Part shown: positions 1 to 8,408 of the stretch, piece by piece
Layout of the letters: every line of letters starts with the position of its first letter
How positions within the stretch are numbered: the first letter of the stretch is position 1
DNA from: Microbacterium sp. Leaf288
GTDB lineage: Bacteria; Actinomycetota; Actinomycetes; Actinomycetales; Microbacteriaceae
Reading direction: 5' to 3'
DNA length: 64,000 nt
NCBI RefSeq assembly: GCF_001422925.1
Contig: NZ_LMNI01000011.1
Coordinates: 506,515 to 570,514, forward strand
Program-made: the position numbers and the translations under genes
The notes under the pieces: generated by a model
The model's input: the letters and a program-made list of their open reading frames with translations, nothing else
What the model was told of the DNA's origin: nothing
The model's database searches: none

Positions 1-652
1 GGGCGGCGAGCAGCACGCTGTTCGACTCGGGGATCTGCCCGCGGCGCAGCGGCGCCCCGGGCTCGACCAGCTCGCTGCCGGTCGAGATGACCGCCACACG
101 AGGTCGCCGCGAGACGGCCACCTCCGCGACGCCGCACGCCGCGACTGCCGCGACCTGCAGCGCGCCGAGCACGACGCCCGCGGGGAGCACCTCGTCGCCG
201 GTACGCGCGTCTTCTCCTGCACGGCGCACGTGCGCGCCGACCGCGCGCGGCGCGCGCAGCACCGAGATCGACCCCAGTGAGTCGGCGAGTCCGCCGACCG
301 TATCCTCGAAGGGCACGATGGCATCGGCGTCGGACGGGACGGGCGATCCCGTCATGATGCGGGCGGCCTCACCGGATGCGAGCGGGGGATCGGCGGCGGT
401 CCCGGCAGGCAGGTCGGCGACGACCTGGAGGCTGACCGGGGCGTCGGGGGCGGCATCCATGACATCCGCGAAGCGCACGGCGAAGCCGTCCATGGCGGAG
501 TTGTCGAACACGGGGATGTCGACGGCCGCCCGCACCGGCTCGCTGAGCGTGCGGCCGTGGGCGTCCGCGAGAAGGATGCGCTCGGCGGGCAGCGGCCGGG
601 CGGCGGCCAGCACGTCGGCGAGCTGCTCCTCGACGGCGCGGAGCCCGCTCAC
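1..652 (-). CDS. moeA: Molybdopterin molybdenumtransferase MoeA (3' end outside window)
   Basis: Inserts molybdate into adenylylated molybdopterin, the last step of Mo-cofactor synthesis in the cytoplasm. About 217 codons are visible, reading off the left edge. The GTG start at 652 overlaps the TGA of the upstream moeB gene as GTGA, so the two are translationally coupled. Family motifs seen: FDNSAMDGFAV near residue 48, the stretch ARIMTGSPVPSDADAIVPFE near residue 90, and VAVISTGSELVEPG followed by GQIPESNS near the edge, which is the MoeA domain-3 (MogA-like) signature. The C-terminal part, including domain 4, is not visible. Identification is firm; completeness cannot be judged. Confidence 0.93.
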   Translation of the reverse strand, partial: MSGLRAVEEQLADVLAAARPLPAERILLADAHGRTLSEPVRAAVDIPVFDNSAMDGFAVRFADVMDAAPDAPVSLQVVADLPAGTAADPPLASGEAARIMTGSPVPSDADAIVPFEDTVGGLADSLGSISVLRAPRAVGAHVRRAGEDARTGDEVLPAGVVLGALQVAAVAACGVAEVAVSRRPRVAVISTGSELVEPGAPLRRGQIPESNSVLLAA

Positions 653-1782
653 GCGCCCACCGCGCTGATGTCACGGCTGTACGCGTCGATGCCTCCGGCG
701 AGGACGGATGCCTCGACCCCGGCGTCACGCAGAGCCGCCGCTGCGCGCTGCGCGCGCATGCCCACCTGGCAGACGACGACAACGGCCGGCGCGCCGACCC
801 GCGACGGGTCGGCGAGCACGTCGCCGAGGGGCAGCAGCATCGAGCCCGGGATGACGCCCCGCTCGGTCTCGAAGGGCTCGCGCACGTCGAGCAGCACGGT
901 GCCGGCGCGTTGGGCGGCCAGCGCCTCCGCAGGGGAGAGCTGCGGGATGGCGGGGCGCGGTGCCGCATCGCCGTGGCTCGATGCCGGTGCCGTGGGTGCA
1001 GCCGCAGTGCCATTCGACGCCGGTCGCAGCGGCACCTCGTCGGTGCGCCCGCGGAGTGCGTCGATCACGAGCACCCGGCCCAGGAGCGGCTCGCCGACCC
1101 CGGTGATGAGCTTCACGGTCTCGGTCGCGAGGATCGACCCCACCTGCAGGCACAGGGAGCCGAGCACGCCGACCTGCGCGCACGACGGGGCTTCGCGCCC
1201 GGCGTCCGGCGGGTACAGATCCGCGAGTCCGACCGGTCGCTCACCCTCGGGCGGGGCCGACCAGAAGACGGTGACCTGCGCGTGGAACTCCTGCACGACA
1301 CCCCACACGAGCGGCACGCCCAGCTGCTCGCAGGCTGCGGCGACAGCCTCGCGAGTCTCGAACGTGTCGGTGCCGTCGACCACGATGTGCGCGTCCGACA
1401 GGAGCTGCGCGGCGTTGCCGGGCGTGAGCAGCGCCCGCACCGGACGCACCACGGTAGTGGGTGAGAGGTCTGCGGCGATGCGCACCGCGGAGTCGACCTT
1501 CGGTGCCCCCACATCGCTCACCCGATGCATGACCTGGCGCTGGAGATTGGATGCCTCGACCAGGTCGTCGTCGATGACGGTGATGGTGCCGACCCCCGCG
1601 GCCGCGAGGGCGAGCACGACGGGGGAGCCGAGACCGCCGGCCCCGACGACCGCGACGTGCGCCGCGGCGAGCCGGCGCTGGGCGATCTCGCCGAAGCCGG
1701 CCAGCACACGGTGACGGGCGGTGCGCGTGCGTTCGGCGTCGGTCAGCTCGGCGACCGGCTCGACGAGCGGGGGAAATGCCAT
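649..1782 (-). CDS. moeB: MoeB/ThiF-type adenylyltransferase with C-terminal rhodanese domain (MoeZ-like)
   Basis: Predicted to adenylate the C-terminal glycine of a MoaD or ThiS-type sulfur carrier and, through its rhodanese domain, to supply sulfur. The 377-residue protein has the nucleotide-binding loop VGAGGLGSP (46-54), the DDDLVEASNLQRQ segment (71-83) and a candidate catalytic Cys201 in PSCAQVGVLG. The rhodanese domain covers about 280-377 with active-site loop CQVGMR starting at Cys338. The two zinc-binding CxxC pairs of E. coli MoeB are not evident. A TAGCCT hexamer (1789-1794, minus strand) ends 6 nt before the ATG, so the mRNA is probably leaderless. moeA follows in the same operon with a 4-nt overlap. 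A role in thiamine or other sulfur-carrier pathways is possible, as in mycobacterial MoeZ. Confidence 0.9.
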   Translation of the reverse strand: MAFPPLVEPVAELTDAERTRTARHRVLAGFGEIAQRRLAAAHVAVVGAGGLGSPVVLALAAAGVGTITVIDDDLVEASNLQRQVMHRVSDVGAPKVDSAVRIAADLSPTTVVRPVRALLTPGNAAQLLSDAHIVVDGTDTFETREAVAAACEQLGVPLVWGVVQEFHAQVTVFWSAPPEGERPVGLADLYPPDAGREAPSCAQVGVLGSLCLQVGSILATETVKLITGVGEPLLGRVLVIDALRGRTDEVPLRPASNGTAAAPTAPASSHGDAAPRPAIPQLSPAEALAAQRAGTVLLDVREPFETERGVIPGSMLLPLGDVLADPSRVGAPAVVVVCQVGMRAQRAAAALRDAGVEASVLAGGIDAYSRDISAVGA

Positions 1783-1878
1783 GTCCTCAGGCTAGCCGCG
1801 CCCGTCGCCCGAAGGCCGGTCGTCCGGCAGCTCCGATCTGTCCTTCGCCGGTCGGCCGGCCCGCCGGCGGGGCGCAGC

Positions 1879-2856
1879 TCAGCGGTGTTCGCAGGCGTCG
1901 AGCATCTCGAGCGACCAGTCGTCGACGATGCCGAGTCTCGCCGCGAACGCCGGGTTGACCTGCGCTGTGCCGGTGTACCAGAGCCCGAAGCCGACCTGAC
2001 GGACGGCGATGTAGTCGTCGACGCGCGAGAGGTCGACCGAGCGGCGCGTCTCGTACCCCGTGCGCAGCGCGTCGACGTAGGCGGGGTAGTCGTCCTCGAG
2101 GCGGTACTCCCAGAGCGCGACCGCCAGCTCGTACAGCCGCGGGCCGGTGCCGCAGTCGTCGAAGTCGATCAGCTTGACGCGCCCGCCTTCGAAGAGCGCG
2201 TTGCCGAGGTGGAGGTCGGCGTGGATGAGGCCGACGCCGTCGCCGGCCGCGAAGACGTCTGCCATGCGCTCGGCGACGGCCTCGAACCGTACGCGGACGG
2301 GCGTCGGCAGCAGCCGCCAGCACTCCGCCGCGGGGATGCCGCCGTAGATCATGCCGTCGCCGAAGAACGTGTCGTGGTCCCACACGATCCGCACGAAATC
2401 GCTCGGTGGCTCCCACCCGTCGGCCTGGTCGTGCAGCGCCGCCATCGCCGCACCCAGCCGCCGCAGGTGCACAGGGCGCGCGGAGTCCTCGTGGATGCGG
2501 CCGTCCATCCAGCGCAGCACCGAGCAGACCCGCGTCTTGCCCGCCGCGGTGGCGGTGACGGTGACCGCCCCGTCGTCCGCCGGCAGCACCTCCGGCACCT
2601 CCAGGTCTGTTTCGTCACGGATGCTGCGCAGCCACGCGATCTCGGAGGCGATGGCACTCGCCGAATCAACGCCATCGCCGTGGCGCTGGGGTCGATGCAC
2701 CCGGACGAGGTGGCGGCCTGCCGTGCTGTCGTGCCGGAACGTCGTGTTCTCGCCATGCGTGACGAAGGTCAGCCGCCCTTCGGGCAGCGGGTACTCGCGA
2801 AGCGCCGCCAGCGCGACCTGCCGCATCGCGGCGATCTGCTGACGGCGGGAGAGCAT
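1879..2856 (-). CDS. Phosphotransferase of the aminoglycoside phosphotransferase/protein kinase-like fold
   Basis: A cytoplasmic kinase-fold enzyme of unknown substrate. With the start chosen at 2856 it has 325 residues. The open frame extends 25 codons further to 2931, but that extension is basic and lacks a family match. The catalytic (Brenner) motif IHADLHLGN lies at 211-219 and the metal-binding IDFDD at 230-234. The N-lobe carries HGENTTFR (34-41) and RHLVRVHRP (48-56), matching the nucleotide loop and lysine/arginine strand of the family. A CACAGT hexamer lies 7 nt upstream of the chosen ATG. It is divergent from selO. The closest functional analogues are SrkA-like or homoserine kinase-like phosphotransferases; antibiotic modification is possible but not supported by context. 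Confidence 0.82.
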   Translation of the reverse strand: MLSRRQQIAAMRQVALAALREYPLPEGRLTFVTHGENTTFRHDSTAGRHLVRVHRPQRHGDGVDSASAIASEIAWLRSIRDETDLEVPEVLPADDGAVTVTATAAGKTRVCSVLRWMDGRIHEDSARPVHLRRLGAAMAALHDQADGWEPPSDFVRIVWDHDTFFGDGMIYGGIPAAECWRLLPTPVRVRFEAVAERMADVFAAGDGVGLIHADLHLGNALFEGGRVKLIDFDDCGTGPRLYELAVALWEYRLEDDYPAYVDALRTGYETRRSVDLSRVDDYIAVRQVGFGLWYTGTAQVNPAFAARLGIVDDWSLEMLDACEHR

Positions 2857-2972
2857 GGCACCTACTGTGCTCCGCGACGGTTTCGCCGGCAAGCACGTCA
2901 TGGGGCGACGCGCGGGGCCGCGCGACGTCATGTTCCGTCGCGGGGGACGGGAGCGCGGCCTAGCCTGCGTTC

Positions 2973-4490
2973 ATGGGTGACGTGGTGGGTGTCGTGTCGC
3001 GGACGGGCCGGGCGGTCACGCGGGTCGACCAGCGAGAGCCGCCGGTGCTGGAACGAGTCTGGGCCGAGGCCCTCCCGGAACTCTCCCGCCCGGTCGCTCC
3101 CGTCCGCACCCCGCAGCCGCGGGTGCTCGTCCTGAACGACGATGTCGCCGGCGAACTCGGCCTCGATCCCGACGACCTGCGAACGCCCGAAGGGGTGCGC
3201 TTCCTGACCGGTGAGTCGCTCGGGTCGGGATCCGTCCCCGTGGCTCAGGTGTACGCGGGACATCAGTGGGGCGTCTTCAAGCCGATCCTCGGCGACGGTC
3301 GCGCGGCGCTCCTCGGTGAGCGGCGTGACCGCGCGGGACGACTGCGCGATGTGCACGTGAAGGGGATCGGCCCCACGTCGATGTCGCGGGTCGACGGGTT
3401 CGCCGTCGTCGGGCCGATGCTTCGCGAGTTCCTCATGACCGAGGCGATGCACGCGCTGCGCGTTCCCACCACGCGGGCGCTCGCCGTGATCGCCACCGGT
3501 GCGCCTCGCGACCACGACGCTCGCGTGCTGCCCGGCGCCGTGCTCGCACGCACCGCGGCCAGCCACGTGCGGTTCGGCTCGTTCGAATACGTGCACGCGC
3601 AGGGCGACTCCGAGCTGTTGCGCCGGCTCGCGGATCACGTCATCGCACGCCACCACCCGGCGGCGGCCGACGCCGATCATCCGTATCGAGCGCTGCTCGA
3701 CGGGATCGTGGACGCGGTCGCCGCCCTCACGGCGGACTGGATGCGCACCGGCTTCGTGCACGGCGTGCTCAGCACCGACAACGTGCTGGTGTCCGCGGAG
3801 ACCATCGACTACGGACCCTGCGCCTTCCTCGACGCGTACGACCCCGGTGCGTACTTCAGCTCCATCGACGAGTTCGGCCGCTACGCCTACGACAGGCAGC
3901 CCTCGATCATGCGATGGAACCTCGAGCGGCTCGGCGACGCCCTGGCGCCGCTGCTTGCCGACGATCCCGTGGCCGGGAATCTCGTCGGCGCGGAGATGGT
4001 CGACACGTTCGACGCGCGCTATCGGTCGCACTGGGCCGCGGCGTTCCGGCGGAAGCTCGGCTTCGACGATCGGATCGACGCGCACCTCGCCGCCGAGCTC
4101 GCGCAGGCGGCGCTGGACCTGCTCGCCGACCACGAGGTCGACTTCACCGGGTTCTGGCGCGATCTCGCGGCGGCTGCCGAGCAGGATCAGCAGCCGCTGC
4201 GCGATCGCTTCCTCGGTCGGGTGCCCGCGCTGGACGCGTGGCTCGCCCAATGGTCGGCGCTGGCGCCGGATGCCGCCCTCATCCGGGCGACGAACCCGCT
4301 GTACATCGCCCGCAACCACATCGTCGAGGAGGCGCTGGAGGCAGCGACGGACGGGGATCTCACGCCCTTCCAGCGGTTGCTCGACCTGCTGCGCGACCCG
4401 TACACCGAGCGATCCGGGAGCGCCTACCGCCGCTTCGCGCGGCCCGCACCCGACGGCACACCGCGGCACCGCACCTTCTGCGGCACGTGA
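2973..4490 (+). CDS. selO: Protein adenylyltransferase SelO (YdiU/UPF0061 family)
   Basis: A pseudokinase-fold enzyme that transfers AMP from ATP to Ser/Thr/Tyr residues of proteins and is linked to redox stress. The 505-residue product shows YAGHQWGVFKPILGDGRAALLGE (from residue 94; split here only for reference), the ATP-contacting VKGIGPTSMSR (129-139), STDN with Asp269-Asn270 and IDYGP with Asp279 for catalysis and metal binding. It ends in FCGT, the position where eukaryotic SelO carries Sec or Cys. The usual HGVMNTDN is HGVLSTDN here, and PTPYSR is PTSMSR, so the protein is a somewhat divergent member. TAGCCT (2961-2966) ends 6 nt before the ATG, implying a leaderless transcript. The gene stands alone, divergent from the kinase-fold gene. 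Confidence 0.9.
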   Translation: MGDVVGVVSRTGRAVTRVDQREPPVLERVWAEALPELSRPVAPVRTPQPRVLVLNDDVAGELGLDPDDLRTPEGVRFLTGESLGSGSVPVAQVYAGHQWGVFKPILGDGRAALLGERRDRAGRLRDVHVKGIGPTSMSRVDGFAVVGPMLREFLMTEAMHALRVPTTRALAVIATGAPRDHDARVLPGAVLARTAASHVRFGSFEYVHAQGDSELLRRLADHVIARHHPAAADADHPYRALLDGIVDAVAALTADWMRTGFVHGVLSTDNVLVSAETIDYGPCAFLDAYDPGAYFSSIDEFGRYAYDRQPSIMRWNLERLGDALAPLLADDPVAGNLVGAEMVDTFDARYRSHWAAAFRRKLGFDDRIDAHLAAELAQAALDLLADHEVDFTGFWRDLAAAAEQDQQPLRDRFLGRVPALDAWLAQWSALAPDAALIRATNPLYIARNHIVEEALEAATDGDLTPFQRLLDLLRDPYTERSGSAYRRFARPAPDGTPRHRTFCGT

Positions 4491-4504
4491 CCTCCGGCTC
4501 GACC

Positions 4505-4524
4505 CCGCCGAGACTGTTCGGCGG
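4505..4524. terminator. Weak hairpin after selO
   Basis: A 7-bp inverted repeat (CCGCCGA / TCGGCGG) with a 6-nt loop lies 14 nt after the selO stop. It has no T-tract. It may end selO transcription before the mod promoter. Confidence 0.4.
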
Positions 4525-4540
4525 CCGGCCCGCGCCGGAG

Positions 4541-4583
4541 CCGCATGTGCGGAGATACTGAAGGGCTGTATCCGCATCTGCGG
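4541..4583. promoter_or_regulatory. Duplicated 12-bp palindrome, candidate operator of the mod operon
   Basis: CCGCATGTGCGG (4541-4552) and CCGCATCTGCGG (4572-4583) are two near-identical 5-2-5 palindromes, 31 bp apart start to start, which is three helical turns. The second ends 3 bp before the TAGCGT -10 hexamer. The placement fits cooperative binding of a dimeric repressor, possibly the HTH-TOBE protein encoded immediately downstream. The binding protein is an inference. Confidence 0.55.
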
Positions 4584-4586
4584 TGC

Positions 4587-4592
4587 TAGCGT
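4587..4592 (+). promoter_or_regulatory. -10 element of the mod operon
   Basis: TAGCGT ends 6 nt upstream of the GTG start at 4599, so the predicted transcript begins at or next to the start codon (leaderless). No convincing -35 is seen; the upstream palindromes occupy that region. Confidence 0.55.
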
Positions 4593-4598
4593 GAGAGC

Positions 4599-4991
4599 GT
4601 GAGCAGCTACAAGATCGCCGAAGCGGCGCGCCTTCTCGGCGTGAGCGACGACACCGTCAGGCGGTGGGTCGACGCGGCGACGCTGCCGACGACCGGGGCA
4701 TCGCCGATCGAGATCCCCGGCGACGCCCTCGCGGCGCACGCGGTGGGGCTGGCCGCGACGCCGAAGGACCCGGCCGACGTGCTCTCCAGTGCCCGCAACC
4801 GGTTCGTCGGACTCGTCACGCGTGTGCAGATCGACGGCGTCATGGCGCAGGTCGACATCCAGTCCGGACCGCATCGCGTGGTCTCGCTCATGTCGTCCGA
4901 GGCGGTGCGCGAGCTGGAGCTCGAGCCCGGCTCCCTCGCCGTCGCCGTGGTCAAGGCCACGAACGTCATCGTCGAAATCCCGAAAGGCTGA
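4599..4991 (+). CDS. Molybdate-responsive HTH-TOBE (MopI-type) regulator
   Basis: A 130-residue protein with an N-terminal helix-turn-helix of the MerR/excisionase type (YKIAEAARLLGVSDDTVRRW, residues 4-23). A single TOBE/Mop domain follows (about 66-128, starting NRFVGLVTRVQIDG), which in this fold binds molybdate or tungstate. It is the first gene of the mod operon and its stop is 1 nt from the modA start. A ModE-like sensor role, repressing mod genes when molybdate is abundant, fits both domains and position; the operator candidate is the palindrome pair at 4541-4583. Full-length ModE has two TOBE domains and a different winged HTH, so this is an analogue rather than ModE itself. Start GTG chosen from the adjacent -10 hexamer. 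Confidence 0.87.
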   Translation: MSSYKIAEAARLLGVSDDTVRRWVDAATLPTTGASPIEIPGDALAAHAVGLAATPKDPADVLSSARNRFVGLVTRVQIDGVMAQVDIQSGPHRVVSLMSSEAVRELELEPGSLAVAVVKATNVIVEIPKG

Positions 4992-4992
4992 C

Positions 4993-5799
4993 ATGCCGCG
5001 CTCCGCGCTTCGGCGCACCGCCGTCGTCCTCGCCTGGCTCGCGCTGGTGCTCACGGGCTGCGCGACCGGCGCCGATCAGGGTCCGGCGGCGACGTCCGCA
5101 CCGACGACCTCGGCCGAGCCCGAGCTCGCCGGAGATCTCACGGTGTACGCGGCGGCATCGCTGAAGGCCGCGTTCGATGAGCTGGCGACCCAGTTCGAGG
5201 CGCAGCATCCGTCCGTCGACGTCCAGCCGATCACGTACGACGGCTCGTCGACGCTCGCGACCCAGATCATCGAGGGTGCTCCGGTCGACGTGTTCGCGTC
5301 GGCCGACGAGAAGAACATGCAGAAGGTCGTCGACGAGAAGCTGGCGTCCGGCCCGCAGCTGTTCGCGACCAACACGCTCGTACTGGTGGTGCCTGCCGGC
5401 AACCCGGGCGGCGTGGAGAGCCTCGACGACCTCGCGAACGCCGAGCTCACCATCGTGCTGTGCGCCGCGGAGGTGCCGTGCGGGGCGGCGGCCGCGACGC
5501 TGCTCTCGAACGCGGGCGTCGCGGCGAGCGTCGACAGCTACGAGCAGAACGTGACGGCGGTGCTCACCAAGGTCGCCGCCGGTGAGGCGGATGCGGGTCT
5601 TGTCTACGTGACGGATGCGGCGACCACCGCTGATGTCGACGCGATCGAGGTCGACGGCGCCGACGACATCGTGAACCGCTACCCGATCGTGGCTCTCTCC
5701 GCCGCGGCGGACCCCGAGGTCGCCGACGCCTTCGTCGCGTTCGTGCGGGGAGACAAGGGCCAGGAGGTGCTCGGGGCCCTCGGATTCGGGGCCCCGTGA
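4993..5799 (+). CDS. modA: Molybdate ABC transporter substrate-binding lipoprotein ModA
   Basis: Extracytoplasmic molybdate/tungstate-binding protein anchored by lipid. It has a signal peptide with lipobox LTGC (Cys23), then a Ser/Thr/Pro linker. The mature domain begins LTVYAAASLKAAFDEL, the classic ModA opening where the serine contacts the oxyanion, and is followed by PVDVFASADEKNM. At 268 residues the length matches the family. It begins 1 nt after the HTH-TOBE stop and ends with a GTGA overlap into modB, so all four mod genes are one operon. Confidence 0.95.
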   Translation: MPRSALRRTAVVLAWLALVLTGCATGADQGPAATSAPTTSAEPELAGDLTVYAAASLKAAFDELATQFEAQHPSVDVQPITYDGSSTLATQIIEGAPVDVFASADEKNMQKVVDEKLASGPQLFATNTLVLVVPAGNPGGVESLDDLANAELTIVLCAAEVPCGAAAATLLSNAGVAASVDSYEQNVTAVLTKVAAGEADAGLVYVTDAATTADVDAIEVDGADDIVNRYPIVALSAAADPEVADAFVAFVRGDKGQEVLGALGFGAP

Positions 5800-6629
5800 C
5801 CACCACCGAAGCGGCGCACGCGCCCGCACGCGAGGAGCGCGCGGGGTTCGTGCCGCGTGTGCTCGCCGTACCCGCGGTGATCGGGCTCGCACTGCTGATC
5901 CTGCCGCTGGGCGCGCTCGTGCTGCGGGTCGAGTGGGGGACGCTGTGGAGCGACGTCACCTCGCCCGAGGCGCTGTCGGCCCTGGGACTCTCGCTCGCGA
6001 CCGGCGCGGCGGCCACGGTGGTGTGCGTCGTGCTGGGGGTGCCGCTCGCGCTCCTCATCGCCCGGAGCACGGTGCGCACGGCAGCCGTACTGCGGGCCCT
6101 GGTGACGGTGCCGCTGGTGCTGCCGCCCATGGTCGGCGGTGTGGCGATGCTGTTCCTGTTCGGCCGGACGAGCTGGCTCGGCGGGATCCTCGCGGAGTGG
6201 GGCATCCGCATCCCGTTCACGACGACCGCCGTCGTGATGGCTCAGACCTTCGTCGCGCTGCCCTTCCTCGTGCTCGCACTCGAAGGAGCATTGCGGTCGA
6301 CGGGGGTCGGCTTCGAGCAGGCGGCGGCAGGCATCGGGGCGGGGCGCTGGACGATCCTCGCCCGCGTGACGCTCCCGCTCGCCGCCCCGGGGCTGGTCGC
6401 CGGCATCGTGCTGTGCTTCGCGCGTGCGATCGGCGAGTTCGGGGCGACCGCGCTGTTCGCGGGGAACGCCCCCGGCGTGACGCAGACCATGCCGCTCGCG
6501 ATCTACACCGCCTTCAACGGCGCGGGCGTCTCGCAGGGCACGGCCGTCGCGCTGTCGCTGCTGCTGCTCGTGACCGCCGTCGGCGTGCTGCTCCTCGTGC
6601 GCGCTTGGCGAGCAGAGGCGCCGCGATGA
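5796..6629 (+). CDS. modB: Molybdate ABC transporter permease ModB
   Basis: Integral membrane permease of the molybdate importer, 277 residues with five to six hydrophobic segments. The cytoplasmic EAA loop that docks on ModC is visible as EQAAAGIGAGRWTILARVTL near residue 173. A Thr/Pro motif region (LVLPPMVGGVAML) is typical of ModB. GTG start overlaps the modA stop and the TGA overlaps the modC ATG, both by 4 nt, giving tight translational coupling. Confidence 0.95.
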   Translation: MTTTEAAHAPAREERAGFVPRVLAVPAVIGLALLILPLGALVLRVEWGTLWSDVTSPEALSALGLSLATGAAATVVCVVLGVPLALLIARSTVRTAAVLRALVTVPLVLPPMVGGVAMLFLFGRTSWLGGILAEWGIRIPFTTTAVVMAQTFVALPFLVLALEGALRSTGVGFEQAAAGIGAGRWTILARVTLPLAAPGLVAGIVLCFARAIGEFGATALFAGNAPGVTQTMPLAIYTAFNGAGVSQGTAVALSLLLLVTAVGVLLLVRAWRAEAPR

Positions 6630-7714
6630 GCGCGGTCGTATCGGAGCGAGGGAGGGATGCCGCGCCCGGCGCCGCAGCGGGCCTCGACGCCCGCGTGGTC
6701 GTGCGTCGCGGCGGCTTCGCGCTCGAGGCCGTTGTGCAGGTGCCGGGCGGATCCGTGGTCGCCCTCATGGGTCCGAGCGGCGCCGGCAAGTCGACGCTGC
6801 TCGGGGTGCTCGCGGGGCTGACGGGGTTCGACGAAGGTCACGTGCGTCTCGGCGGTCGCACGCTCGACGAGTCTCCCGCACGCCGCACACCGCCCGCCTC
6901 GCGCGGCGTGGTGCTGCTCGGGCAGGATCCGCGCCTGTTCCCGCACCTCAGCGCGCGCGACAACGTCGCGTTCGGGCTGCGCGTGCACGGCGCGACCAAA
7001 GCCGCCGCCGCGGACGGAGCCGTCGACTGGCTCCGGCGCGTCGGCCTCGAGGATCTCGGTGGGCGCCGTCCCGCGCAGCTGTCGGGGGGCCAGCAGCAGC
7101 GCGTCGCGCTCGCGCGTGCACTCGCGACGGCGCCGGCCGCGATCCTCCTCGACGAGCCGCTGACGTCGCTCGACACCGAGACCGCGGGCGACGTGCGCGC
7201 CCTCCTGCATCAGCAGCTCGCCGCGACCGGTACCACGGCGGTCGTCGCGACCCACGACGCGGTCGACGCGGTGGCGCTTGCAAGCCGCCTCGTCGTGCTC
7301 GAGGACGGCCGCGTCACGCAGTCCGGTCCCGTCCGCGAGGTGCTCGCGTCGCCGGCGACGCGGTTCGCCGCGGCGGTGGCGGGGCTGAACCGGGTGGTCG
7401 GAACGGTGGATGCTGCGGACTGGCGTGCGGGGAACCTCGTGCTGCCGCTACCCGCGGGGGCGCAGCATCCTTCGCTCGCGGCCGTCTTCCGGCCGAGCGA
7501 CGTGCGGGTCGTCGACGGGGCGCCGAGCGGTGCGGCGGAGTGGACCGCGCACATCGTGCGGCTCGAGCAGACGCCCGCGGGCGTGCGGGTGCGCACCGCC
7601 GATCCCGACGTCGCGGTGGACGTCACCGCCGACCGCGCGGCGGGGCTCGCGCCCGGGGATCCGATCACTCTGCGGGTGGACCCGGCCGACGTGCGATTCG
7701 TGGTCGAGGCCTGA
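6626..7714 (+). CDS. modC: Molybdate ABC transporter ATP-binding protein ModC
   Basis: Cytoplasmic ATPase powering ModB. The 362-residue protein has Walker [10 protein letters not shown] (49-57), Q-loop in [12 protein letters not shown] (97-108), signature [16 protein letters not shown] (151-166), Walker [14 protein letters not shown] (171-183) and the switch His in VATHDA. Residues about 295-362 form the TOBE/Mop domain that is diagnostic of ModC and can bind molybdate for feedback. It is the last gene of the mod operon, 16 nt from the next gene, which has its own -10 element. Confidence 0.95.
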   Translation: MSAVVSERGRDAAPGAAAGLDARVVVRRGGFALEAVVQVPGGSVVALMGPSGAGKSTLLGVLAGLTGFDEGHVRLGGRTLDESPARRTPPASRGVVLLGQDPRLFPHLSARDNVAFGLRVHGATKAAAADGAVDWLRRVGLEDLGGRRPAQLSGGQQQRVALARALATAPAAILLDEPLTSLDTETAGDVRALLHQQLAATGTTAVVATHDAVDAVALASRLVVLEDGRVTQSGPVREVLASPATRFAAAVAGLNRVVGTVDAADWRAGNLVLPLPAGAQHPSLAAVFRPSDVRVVDGAPSGAAEWTAHIVRLEQTPAGVRVRTADPDVAVDVTADRAAGLAPGDPITLRVDPADVRFVVEA

Positions 7715-7730
7715 GCCGTAGACTCGGCCG

Positions 7731-8342
7731 GTGATGCGAATCCGTCCCTTCCGGCCGGGTGACGAGCCCGCCCTCGCCGAGATCTGCCTCAAGACCGCGG
7801 ACGCCGGCGCCGACGCCACCGGCCTGCTCGACGACGACGATCTCTGGGCCGAGATCTTCGTGCTCCCGTACGCGGCGCGTCACCCCGAGTTCGCGTTCGT
7901 CGTCGAGACGGACGACGAGCGCGTCGTGGGCTACGTCGTCGGCGCGCCGGACTCCGCAGCCTTCGAGGATTGGTTCCAGACCGAGTGGTGGCCGCGGTTC
8001 GCCGAGCGGTGGCCGAAGCCGCAGGGGGACCCCCTGCCGGCAGGCGTCTCCCGGCAGGACGGCATCGTCCGCTACGCGTACGCGCGCCGCGGCGGCGCGC
8101 AGCCGTTCGGCGACGCGTACCCGGCGCACCTGCACATCGATCTGCTGCCCGAGACCCAGGGGCAGGGGCTCGGCCGCCGCCTCATCGAGACGCTCGAGGC
8201 GGCTCTCCGTGACGCAGGCGTGCGTGGCCTCCACCTCGTCGCGTCGTCCGACAACACGGGTGCCATCGCGTTCTATCCGCGCGTCGGCTTCGACCCGCTG
8301 CCGTCGCCGGAGGGCACGCAGGTCTTCGCGACGCGTCTCTGA
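7731..8342 (+). CDS. GNAT-family N-acetyltransferase
   Basis: A 203-residue acetyl-CoA-dependent acyltransferase of unknown substrate. The N-terminal strand MRIRPFRPGDEPALAEICL and the acetyl-CoA loop LPETQGQGLGRRLIETLEA (about 137-155) are typical of GNAT, as is the later SDNTGAIAFYPRVGF motif near the end. GTG at 7731 is chosen because TAGACT (7719-7724) ends 6 nt upstream; an ATG follows at once at 7734. A bacterial homologue of protein O-GlcNAcase-associated acetyltransferases is possible, but the target cannot be read from sequence. Confidence 0.85.
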   Translation: MMRIRPFRPGDEPALAEICLKTADAGADATGLLDDDDLWAEIFVLPYAARHPEFAFVVETDDERVVGYVVGAPDSAAFEDWFQTEWWPRFAERWPKPQGDPLPAGVSRQDGIVRYAYARRGGAQPFGDAYPAHLHIDLLPETQGQGLGRRLIETLEAALRDAGVRGLHLVASSDNTGAIAFYPRVGFDPLPSPEGTQVFATRL

Positions 8343-8408
8343 CCTACGCCCTCGGCACCCCGCCGTCAAGCCATTGGGGAGGCCGGAGGGCTCCCGTAGT
8401 CTGCGGGC

